Assembly: GCF_000400715.1 (NCBI RefSeq)
Contig: NZ_KE007347.1
Location: 1,772,582-1,836,581 of the forward strand
Length of the DNA stretch: 64,000 bases
Source: Acinetobacter genomosp. 15BJ
GTDB lineage: Bacteria > Pseudomonadota > Gammaproteobacteria > Pseudomonadales > Moraxellaceae
Reading direction: 5' to 3'
Below the pieces are notes generated by a model that did not search any database, was not told where the DNA came from, and saw nothing but the letters and a program-made list of their open reading frames with translations. A program made the translations under genes and the position numbers. How positions within the stretch are numbered: the stretch's first letter is position 1; every line of letters begins with the position of its first letter. Of the stretch, positions 56,257-64,000 are shown in pieces.

Positions 56257-57423
56257 ATGCCTGAACCACAAACTGATATTTTTATAAATGCCTTAGAAGA
56301 ATCAGTGCACTTTAGTTTAAAAACGATTAATTCCAATATTGAGAAAGGCGGGATTCGTTTAAGTAAGCAACAAGCACTTGATTTACCTTATCTTAGTGCT
56401 CGAACTTTATTAAACGAAGACTTTCTGATTCCCACTGACTATCAAGCAAATGCAGGTAAAACGGCCTCTATTTTTAAAGTCGTAAAAGCGGCCATGATTA
56501 ATGATGAGATCAGTTCAGAAGACGCAGAATTTCAACAACAAGTGGAACAGCTCAAGCCATCCATTTCATCTGTTTTTAATGAGCCGTATCAAGCAGGTAC
56601 AGAAAACATTGATATACGTATGCGCCAGCTTTTAATTCCCAAAAATGGTGAATATGTTTCAGTGAGTCCACTTACTGCTGCCGGTGTAAATTATCTTGTG
56701 AACCAGGAAGTTGATACTGTAAATGAATTACGCAAAGCAAAAGACAGTGAGTTTAACCGCATTCAAACTGCTATTTTTGGTATAGGCGGAGCCAATCCAC
56801 AAAATGTCGGAAGCCTAGTGCGTTCAATGCAACGCCCTATTACAGTGGATGCCCCTCAAGCAAGTGAAAAAGTACGCCAAGCATTAGCAATTTTCTATAA
56901 CGGATTCACCATAAGGCTATCCCGCAAGATAAAACTTCTTCATGGAACTAAACGAGCAAAAGAAGCGATTAAAGAGTGGTCAGAAATTTTAAATCGCCAC
57001 CTTATTATCACCGCGACCAATACCATTCAAAATTGGCATGACCTCGAGATTTTCGCTCCTTCGACCAATCGAGATGTACGAGATCAGGAAGTTATTTTCC
57101 TGAATATCCTTGCTAAAGATGTATTAAGACAGGCGACTTTTCAAAAAAATATTTTAGAAGAGGCTGAATCAATTTTACCAAGTATGGAAGAAATTGAGCG
57201 TCCTTCATTCTGGGTTCATCCGAGTCTTTCATTTGTTTTACAAGGTTTGATTGATCCCGAGCTAAGAGATGATCACTGGAGAATTAAATTCTCAGATTAT
57301 TTAGCTAGAAAAATCACCAATGAAACCTTTGATATCGAAATCAATAATGAAACTATAACGATTAGCCTAGATAGCAATGCTGAAGGTTATATCGCCCGTC
57401 GTTTACGGGAGATTATTCGATGA
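56257..57423 (+). CDS. csy1: Cas8f (Csy1), large subunit of the type I-F complex
   Basis: 388 residues from ATG 56257, chosen because GGGGAAG is close upstream; an in-frame GTG at 56218 would add 13 residues. GIGGANPQNVGSLVRSMQ in the middle and FYNGFTIRLSRKIKLL resemble the Csy1 core (the family motif GG.NPQN is present). It recognises the PAM with Cas5f and binds the 5' handle. The last 4 bp overlap csy2. Confidence 0.9.
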   Translation: MPEPQTDIFINALEESVHFSLKTINSNIEKGGIRLSKQQALDLPYLSARTLLNEDFLIPTDYQANAGKTASIFKVVKAAMINDEISSEDAEFQQQVEQLKPSISSVFNEPYQAGTENIDIRMRQLLIPKNGEYVSVSPLTAAGVNYLVNQEVDTVNELRKAKDSEFNRIQTAIFGIGGANPQNVGSLVRSMQRPITVDAPQASEKVRQALAIFYNGFTIRLSRKIKLLHGTKRAKEAIKEWSEILNRHLIITATNTIQNWHDLEIFAPSTNRDVRDQEVIFLNILAKDVLRQATFQKNILEEAESILPSMEEIERPSFWVHPSLSFVLQGLIDPELRDDHWRIKFSDYLARKITNETFDIEINNETITISLDSNAEGYIARRLREIIR

Positions 57424-58304
57424 GTCGTTATGTCGTTATTCCTCGTATGCGAGTACAAAATGCAAATATGCAAAGTAATGGCCTGTTATTAGGCGGTGTA
57501 CCTGTATTTGCAGCCAACATGTTTGCACATCATTTGGCAAGACAATTAGGCACTCAAGAACAAGGCATTATTTATATTCATCATGACCAACAGCGTTTAG
57601 GTGGGCAAGCCTATGGCCGCTTTACGCCTGCTCAACGTCGTGGTGCCGTGTTTATTGGTAAAAAGGACTATTCTTCTAAAAATAAATATGCATTGTCTTT
57701 ACAACCAACTGCATCTTGTCATTTAGAGTTTAGCCTTGTGATTAAATTTTCTAGCTCTCGAATTAGTCCAGAAAAACTAACAAACATACTGAAACGTAGC
57801 CGTTTTGCTGGCGGACAAATTATCGATTTTTTAGATATTACCACCCATGCTGAAAATGAATTAGAAACTGCCTTAAAGAAAATCAAAACTGGGTTCGCCA
57901 TTTTAGATCGACAAGATTTGCTTGTTGAATATCAGCAACGTCGACAGATAAATCGTGTTCAGGCCTTTACCCAACTGTTGGCATTAAAAGCAGATGCGCT
58001 TAGAGCTTTCTTTAATGACCCAAATTTAAGTTGGATATCGGCAACTAATTTGGGGTACGCCCTGCTTGAGCCACTCACAGACCAACGAGCTGGTATTCGC
58101 CAAGCACAAGATCAGGAAACGACAGCACATGCCTATGCAGAACCGCTTACCGGCATTGTTCAGTATTTTTCTTTAGGTGAGATTCTAAGGAAAAATACTG
58201 AGGCTGAGGATGACACTTGGCATAACTTGCAAAAATTATTGTGGATCTATCACTGGCCGCAAGACGACATTTTTCGTTTAAAACAAAATTGCATTAATGC
58301 ATAA
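57420..58304 (+). CDS. csy2: Cas5f (Csy2)
   Basis: 294 residues. Typical start: YVVIPRMRVQNANMQSNGLLLGGVPVFAANMFAHHLARQ. RAMP-like glycine-rich and beta segments follow. It caps the crRNA 5' end with Csy1. ATGA overlap with csy1 shows translational coupling. Confidence 0.92.
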   Translation: MSRYVVIPRMRVQNANMQSNGLLLGGVPVFAANMFAHHLARQLGTQEQGIIYIHHDQQRLGGQAYGRFTPAQRRGAVFIGKKDYSSKNKYALSLQPTASCHLEFSLVIKFSSSRISPEKLTNILKRSRFAGGQIIDFLDITTHAENELETALKKIKTGFAILDRQDLLVEYQQRRQINRVQAFTQLLALKADALRAFFNDPNLSWISATNLGYALLEPLTDQRAGIRQAQDQETTAHAYAEPLTGIVQYFSLGEILRKNTEAEDDTWHNLQKLLWIYHWPQDDIFRLKQNCINA

Positions 58305-58333
58305 ATCATTTTTGAACATAAGGAATTTTTTAC

Positions 58334-59395
58334 ATGACAATTTTTAAGAAATTACCAGGTAGCCTTTCTTTACAACGCGGCACAGTACTGAGTGATGGGG
58401 CGTTTTTTAACTTATTTGAAGATGGCAAACAAGAACCATTACATGTGATGTATCATGGTATCCGAGGGACTCAAAATGTCGCAGGTAATAAAGAAAAAGG
58501 TGCTGCAACAGGTAATTCTCTGGCTCGCGAAGTCACCAATATTCAGTTGACCGAATCTGCAAAATTACAACCTAAAGCCAAACTTTTAGTGAAATGGGAC
58601 TTCCGTTTTATTGATTTAAGCTATGTGCTGTTTGCAAGTGCTTCTAAAGCGGGTGCTGACAAAAGCGAAGAATATAATTTCCGCCAAGCTTTCTTAAATT
58701 TTGTAAATCGCGCCAAAGAAAGCGATGGACTTAAAGAAGTTGTACGTCGTTATGTACGTAATATCGTGAATGGTCGTTGGTTATGGCGTAATCGTATTGT
58801 CGCTGAAAGCATTACCATTCAAGTGACTGCTCAGGACCACCATGAAACATTTAGCTTTGATGCACTTTCTTATAACCTTAAGAGTTTTGATCAACCATCT
58901 GAACAAGAACAAAAACTAGCAGACACTTTGTTAAAAGGAATTACAGGTGAATCAACAAGTGCTGCCTTGCATATTGAAGCGATTGTTGACTTCGGAATGG
59001 GTGGTGTAGAAGTTTTCCCATCTCAGAATTACTTGGAAGATAAACCAAAAGGTTTCTCTCGATCTTTATATCAATTAACACCAAAAAAACCAGACCACAA
59101 AGCCAATGACAACCAATATCTAGGTCAAGCTGCATTACGGGACCAAAAAATCGGAAATGCGCTAAGAACAATTGATACCTGGTATCCACAGTTTAAAGAA
59201 AACGATGAAAAGCCAATTGCAGTAGAGCCTAATGGGGCAAATCTAGAAGGACAGATTTTCTATCGTGTGAGTAAAGACAAAGTTTCTGCATTCGATATTT
59301 TAAAAGAAATTGATGAGCTTGACCCTAATAGCGAAAAAGGCATGTTCCTGATTGCATGTTTAATTCGTGGTGGCGTGTACTCTGAGGGTGAATAA
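58334..59395 (+). CDS. csy3: Cas7f (Csy3) backbone subunit
   Basis: 353 residues. Opening KKLPGSLSLQRGTVLSDGAFF and HGIRGTQNVAGNKEKG are diagnostic, as is the middle KWDFRFIDLSYVLFASASKAGA. Six copies per complex wrap the spacer and flip out every sixth base. AAGGAA precedes the ATG, and it ends 2 bp before cas6f. Confidence 0.94.
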   Translation: MTIFKKLPGSLSLQRGTVLSDGAFFNLFEDGKQEPLHVMYHGIRGTQNVAGNKEKGAATGNSLAREVTNIQLTESAKLQPKAKLLVKWDFRFIDLSYVLFASASKAGADKSEEYNFRQAFLNFVNRAKESDGLKEVVRRYVRNIVNGRWLWRNRIVAESITIQVTAQDHHETFSFDALSYNLKSFDQPSEQEQKLADTLLKGITGESTSAALHIEAIVDFGMGGVEVFPSQNYLEDKPKGFSRSLYQLTPKKPDHKANDNQYLGQAALRDQKIGNALRTIDTWYPQFKENDEKPIAVEPNGANLEGQIFYRVSKDKVSAFDILKEIDELDPNSEKGMFLIACLIRGGVYSEGE

Positions 59396-59397
59396 TC

Positions 59398-60006
59398 ATG
59401 GATGCCAATTATTATCTGGATATCCGTGTTCTTGAGTCATCAGATGATACGGATTTAAAACTTGGCCATATTCGTAATCAAATTTACACCGTCATTCATG
59501 GTGCATTTCGAAAACTACCTGCGCATTACGCGCTTGCGTTGGAGATATCCGATAAATTGAAAGCGAAGCAGGAACAGTTTGAGAAAAAAAATGGTCGTTC
59601 AGCTAAACCTAACTTTGATATTTTGCGAATTTTTGCAGAAAAACAGGAGGAGTTAGATGGGTTAATCGAGGCAATTAAAGGACACTGGAAAATTCGCGAC
59701 TATACCTTTTTAGGTGTCGCAATTGCTGTTCCTGCTGCCAAAATTTCTGGTTGGAAAAGTTATCGAAAGTTTCGTATTCCAACTCAGAAAGCTGAACGCA
59801 CAAAGCTTTCTCATCAAAATGAACCTTTAAGAGATAGACGCTTAAAAACTGCCAAAGAAATGCCCTTCTTTCAGGTGGTCAGCAGTACAGGTCATGGTTT
59901 TACAGTGATTATTGATGTGCAGGACAGCGAAAATGCGGGATACGGCTTACCAGACAGTTATGGCCTTGCCCGTAAGGAAAGCCCCTTTGCTCTTCCAGTC
60001 TTTTAA
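59398..60006 (+). CDS. cas6f: Cas6f (Csy4) crRNA-processing endonuclease
   Basis: 202 residues. MDANYYLDIRVL is the typical start. IYTVIHGAFRKL places the catalytic His near residue 34. VVSSTGHGFTVIIDV near 158-172 matches the Ser-containing strand, and the basic helix region ERTKLSHQNEPLRDRRLK binds the repeat hairpin. It cuts after the stem, leaving the 8-nt handle. Confidence 0.93.
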   Translation: MDANYYLDIRVLESSDDTDLKLGHIRNQIYTVIHGAFRKLPAHYALALEISDKLKAKQEQFEKKNGRSAKPNFDILRIFAEKQEELDGLIEAIKGHWKIRDYTFLGVAIAVPAAKISGWKSYRKFRIPTQKAERTKLSHQNEPLRDRRLKTAKEMPFFQVVSSTGHGFTVIIDVQDSENAGYGLPDSYGLARKESPFALPVF

Positions 60007-60017
60007 GGAAATATAAT

Positions 60018-60971
60018 ATGAGTCAACTCCGTCAAGAACGCAGCCGCCCACTTATGCTTTCAAAGCGTGCCTGCGTATTTTATCTCGAAAGAGTTCGTGT
60101 CGTTTTAAAAGATGATCGAATTGTTTACTTGACGGAGAACTCACAACCTGTGGAATATTTTTATAATATTCCCGAGAAAAACACAGCCTTTTTACTCCTT
60201 GGCAAAGGCAGTTCTTTAACAGATGCAGCTGCTCGGCGTTTAGCAGAATCCAATGTCATGGTTGGATTTTGCGGTTCTGGAGGTTCCCCTTTATTTTCAT
60301 CATTAGACTTAACATTTTTAGCGCCACAAAGTGAATATCGACCTACTGAATATATGCAAATCTGGATGAAAGCATGGCTAGAAGATGACGCGCGCTTACT
60401 CATGGCAAAAATATTATTACTCGAACGTATTGCCCTCGTATCACAGGCTTGGAAAAAGAATTTTGATTTGATTCAATCTGGTATTTATATTGATGAGAAC
60501 GCTTTAAACACATTTAAACAAGATATTGATCGTTCCGAAAATCAACAGGAATTACTTGCTGCCGAAGGACGTTGGGCCAAAGCATTATATAAACAACTTG
60601 CTAAAGGTTTTGGCCTTGAGTTTACGCGTGATGAAGGTAAAAACTCTCACGATACTATTGTTGATATCGCCAACAGTTATCTCGATCATGGAAACTATAT
60701 TGCCTATGGCTATGCAGCAGTGGCTTTAAATGGCATGGGAATTAGCTTTGCCCTCCCTATTCTGCATGGTAAAACACGTCGTGGAGGTCTAGTCTTTGAT
60801 CTCGCCGATCTGGTTAAAGATGCTTTTGTGATGCCAATCGCTTTTACATGTGCCGCAAAAGGATTAAATCAAAAAGAATTCCGGATGCAACTTATTGAAA
60901 CCTGCCAAGATCAAGATCTTTTGGATTACATGTTTAGCTTCATTACTGATATATGCAGTAAAATTAAATAA
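60018..60971 (+). CDS. cas1: Cas1 integrase, type I-F
   Basis: 317 residues. Active-site elements: Glu in LAAEGRWAKALYKQLAKGFG, His in LPILHGKTRRGGLVFDLADL and Asp following it. The N-terminal domain FYLERVRVVLKDDRIVYLTEN and LLLGKGSSLTDAAARRL match I-F Cas1. It integrates new spacers with Cas2-3. It is the last gene, 97 bp before the first array repeat; in the usual I-F order it sits first, ahead of cas2-3. Confidence 0.94.
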   Translation: MSQLRQERSRPLMLSKRACVFYLERVRVVLKDDRIVYLTENSQPVEYFYNIPEKNTAFLLLGKGSSLTDAAARRLAESNVMVGFCGSGGSPLFSSLDLTFLAPQSEYRPTEYMQIWMKAWLEDDARLLMAKILLLERIALVSQAWKKNFDLIQSGIYIDENALNTFKQDIDRSENQQELLAAEGRWAKALYKQLAKGFGLEFTRDEGKNSHDTIVDIANSYLDHGNYIAYGYAAVALNGMGISFALPILHGKTRRGGLVFDLADLVKDAFVMPIAFTCAAKGLNQKEFRMQLIETCQDQDLLDYMFSFITDICSKIK

Positions 60972-61068
60972 AATCATATGATTAAAACTTATACCTCATA
61001 ACGAAGTATTTTCACTCATTAAAAACTTATATAATTGATTTTAAGAGTTTTGTATTAACTTAACTCTA
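60972..61068 (+). promoter_or_regulatory. CRISPR leader
   Basis: 97 bp, very AT-rich, between the cas1 stop and the first repeat. By position it should hold the array promoter and the sites used for spacer integration (IHF-type bending is known in type I-F leaders). No single promoter could be fixed with confidence. Confidence 0.7.
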
Positions 61069-64000
61069 GTTTGTCATCGTATAGATGATTTAGAAATGTC
61101 AAATCTTTGAGCAACGGTAAATATGAACGTTTGTCATCGTATAGATGATTTAGAAATAACAATACGAATTGTCCTGATGGCTATTATCGTTTGTCATCGT
61201 ATAGATGATTTAGAAATTAATTAGATTGTGCGTTGTGGTATGCAGTACGTTTGTCATCGTATAGATGATTTAGAAAAAAAGTGCACGTAATCGATCAGAC
61301 TCTAAACGGTTTGTCATCGTATAGATGATTTAGAAAAGCAACATGGTCAAAAATAGCTTATTCTTTTCGTTTGTCATCGTATAGATGATTTAGAAATTTT
61401 GGATGGTCTCTTTGTCCATGACCAAAAGGTTTGTCATCGTATAGATGATTTAGAAAAAGCACGTGCACGGCGTGGCCGCAAAGGTGCTGTTTGTCATCGT
61501 ATAGATGATTTAGAAAAACATCAACACATCGTTAAGGGTGCACTATACGTTTGTCATCGTATAGATGATTTAGAAATTTCTCGCTATGAGAAGTATATCA
61601 ATGACCCTGTTTGTCATCGTATAGATGATTTAGAAAGCAGTGGGGACAAACCTTTAACGCCTGTTCCAGTTTGTCATCGTATAGATGATTTAGAAATCTA
61701 TATTTGCAGCCAAAGCTCGACGTAAAAAGTTTGTCATCGTATAGATGATTTAGAAATTTGAACGACAGATAGAAATCTTTCATGTGATGTTTGTCATCGT
61801 ATAGATGATTTAGAAAAGTACCAAGGATGAAAGCCTCGTCATACGTAAGTTTGTCATCGTATAGATGATTTAGAAATTTACCTTCTCTCGACTGGAGAGA
61901 AACCCCTCGTTTGTCATCGTATAGATGATTTAGAAATAAAAAAATCAAACATGTCGGTTAGGCGTTGAGTTTGTCATCGTATAGATGATTTAGAAATTCT
62001 TGATCATCGTTATGTAAAAACCATTCCAGTTTGTCATCGTATAGATGATTTAGAAAAGCACGCTAGTGTAATTAAACTTGTTAGAACAGTTTGTCATCGT
62101 ATAGATGATTTAGAAAAATAGGTCAGGGTGCTTAATTGCTGTATGGATGTTTGTCATCGTATAGATGATTTAGAAAAGACCGAGGTGGAGGAGCTGAAGC
62201 TAGATTACGTTTGTCATCGTATAGATGATTTAGAAACTTACCATTCCATCCGAATCGAGCAACTTTCTGTTTGTCATCGTATAGATGATTTAGAAAAAGC
62301 AGGTACCAGATGATTATATTCCACAGATGTTTGTCATCGTATAGATGATTTAGAAAATCTATCTGAATATTGGAGCAAGCTAGCTAATGTTTGTCATCGT
62401 ATAGATGATTTAGAAACTTCTCTAATTGAGCAATTAAGGGCTGATGCAGTTTGTCATCGTATAGATGATTTAGAAATACACCCGTTCCAATTGCTGCACC
62501 TCGCCCTAGTTTGTCATCGTATAGATGATTTAGAAACGGTTCAAATTCACCCAGCCCTTCGATCCTGTGTTTGTCATCGTATAGATGATTTAGAAATTTG
62601 ATGTTAACTGGTTAATCCCGCCACCTACGTTTGTCATCGTATAGATGATTTAGAAAAATAGAGCCGATTCTGCGCAGTAGACCTATCAGTTTGTCATCGT
62701 ATAGATGATTTAGAAATACAAGTTGGTGACAAAGGTCAAGCTTATGTTGTTTGTCATCGTATAGATGATTTAGAAATTAGAGATAAGTACACATGCCAGT
62801 GTTGTGGTGTTTGTCATCGTATAGATGATTTAGAAACGACCGTGACTCTATGAGCGTTAGAATATCACGTTTGTCATCGTATAGATGATTTAGAAATTAT
62901 CGGGATTTACATAGATAACATCGCCCTGGTTTGTCATCGTATAGATGATTTAGAAAACACGAGAGCGCTTTGTTTTAGAACGCTTGACGTTTGTCATCGT
63001 ATAGATGATTTAGAAATTAGCCTCAGCATGACCCTTATTCTCTAGAAAGTTTGTCATCGTATAGATGATTTAGAAAAAACGATTAACTGGTGTTCTACAT
63101 ATGGCTTTGTTTGTCATCGTATAGATGATTTAGAAAAATACCAGCCGCACTATCGAACAAGGTTATTCGTTTGTCATCGTATAGATGATTTAGAAATGGT
63201 ACTTAGCAGCAGCGAATGCATCAACAGAGTTTGTCATCGTATAGATGATTTAGAAATTACCTCAGTCATGGCTCGCTCAACCCAAAGCGTTTGTCATCGT
63301 ATAGATGATTTAGAAATGTTGAACGTACAGTTACTGGAAATCTAAGTAGTTTGTCATCGTATAGATGATTTAGAAATATCGAGTCCAATTGAGTTTATGG
63401 CACTTCCAGTTTGTCATCGTATAGATGATTTAGAAAGTTCCTGAACGCATTTCCACTCATGCATTAGAGTTTGTCATCGTATAGATGATTTAGAAAATCA
63501 ATGCCGACAACAGGGGTGATGCCACCACGTTTGTCATCGTATAGATGATTTAGAAATAACTGTGACATTGAAAAGCTTGAACGTATGTGTTTGTCATCGT
63601 ATAGATGATTTAGAAAACATCGTGAACAAGGCCCAAGGCGGTTCGGATGTTTGTCATCGTATAGATGATTTAGAAATCAATCGTGTAGTAGCCAATTTGC
63701 ACACCGTCGTTTGTCATCGTATAGATGATTTAGAAAAATTGCATAAATAGCAAAGATGTGAATATAGCGTTTGTCATCGTATAGATGATTTAGAAATCAA
63801 GTTCAACCTTGTTGGAGTGAGATACTTCGTTTGTCATCGTATAGATGATTTAGAAAAATCAATCTAGTCTTAACACTGTCACCGATATGTTTGTCATCGT
63901 ATAGATGATTTAGAAAACAACCTTGAGGCGGACGTTTACAGTATGTTGGTTTGTCATCGTATAGATGATTTAGAAAGCCAGTAGCTTGCTTAGAATTGTC
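61069..64000 (+). CRISPR. Type I-F CRISPR array, at least 49 repeats, runs off window
   Basis: 28-bp repeat starting GTTTGTCATCG and ending GATTTAGAAA, with a TCATC/GATGA stem and GTATA loop. The period is exactly 60 bp throughout, so every one of the 48 complete spacers is 32 bp; a 49th spacer is cut by the window edge. All 49 repeats appear identical, with no degenerate terminal copy, so the distal end is outside. The leader is at the cas1 side. One spacer (62776-62807) reads in one frame as a CxxC zinc-knuckle peptide (LRDKYTCQCCG), as in phage HNH proteins. Confidence 0.98.

Noticed and set aside
52130..60971. Transposon-associated (I-F3) or minimal (I-F2) CRISPR variant
   Set aside because: No tniQ or tnsABC gene is present, and full-length csy1, csy2, cas2-3 and cas1 are all found, so it is an I-F1-type system with altered order.
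61399..63750. Open frames inside the CRISPR array with repeated CHRIDDLE or LNHLYDDK peptides
   Set aside because: The 60-bp period keeps the frame, so repeats translate the same way each time. They have no ribosome sites and are artefacts of the array.

Overview
The window is an Acinetobacter-type chromosome segment. The evidence is an AT-rich base composition, an adeL/adeFGH-type RND efflux locus, an iac-type indole-acetate catabolic operon, and a type I-F CRISPR-Cas locus. All functional names are read from protein motifs and gene order by eye; no database search was run.

Layout. 1-7.1 kb: a leftward amine/alcohol catabolic group (partial aldehyde dehydrogenase, GMC oxidoreductase, outer-membrane porin, copper amine oxidase TynA) with a FeaR-like AraC activator. 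7.3-15.3 kb: a complete-looking leftward iac operon (iacH, A, I-like, C, D, E, F, G) with the divergent MarR regulator iacR. Together these could take tryptamine through indole-acetaldehyde and indole-3-acetate into the iac ring-cleavage route. 15.4-20 kb: a hydroxyacyl-CoA-dehydrogenase-like enzyme, an opine-dehydrogenase-like enzyme, an AraC regulator and an MFS transporter. 20-24 kb: two small proteins and a PQQ-type sugar dehydrogenase lipoprotein. 24-30.5 kb: adeL and adeFGH.

30.5-52 kb is accessory. An IS3-family element sits at a junction between two unrelated truncated genes. It is followed by chrBA, three TetR-controlled modules, several degraded copies of one unknown gene, short AT-rich hypothetical genes, and three copies of an intergenic element whose edge resembles the 3' end of a tmRNA/tRNA gene. 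These copies may be old island attachment sites.

52-64 kb is a type I-F locus in an unusual arrangement: cas2-3 points left, while a small KilAC-like gene, csy1, csy2, csy3, cas6f and cas1 point right into an array of at least 49 identical repeats. The most interesting feature lies in the divergent gap. A solitary repeat-spacer-repeat unit (55550-55636) keeps the Cas6f hairpin through compensatory base changes. Its 30-nt spacer matches 16 of the first 17 positions of a site 91 bp downstream of its own end (55699 onward). That site carries a CC PAM and overlaps the promoter of the KilAC-like gene. The only early mismatch falls on position 12, a base expected to be flipped out in type I-F R-loops. 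A palindrome with core CGACAT-N3-ATGTCG lies in front of both cas2-3 and csy1. I infer a two-layer control circuit: a crRNA-like RNA directs the Csy complex to repress a phage-type regulator, and that regulator probably acts on both cas operons through the palindromes.
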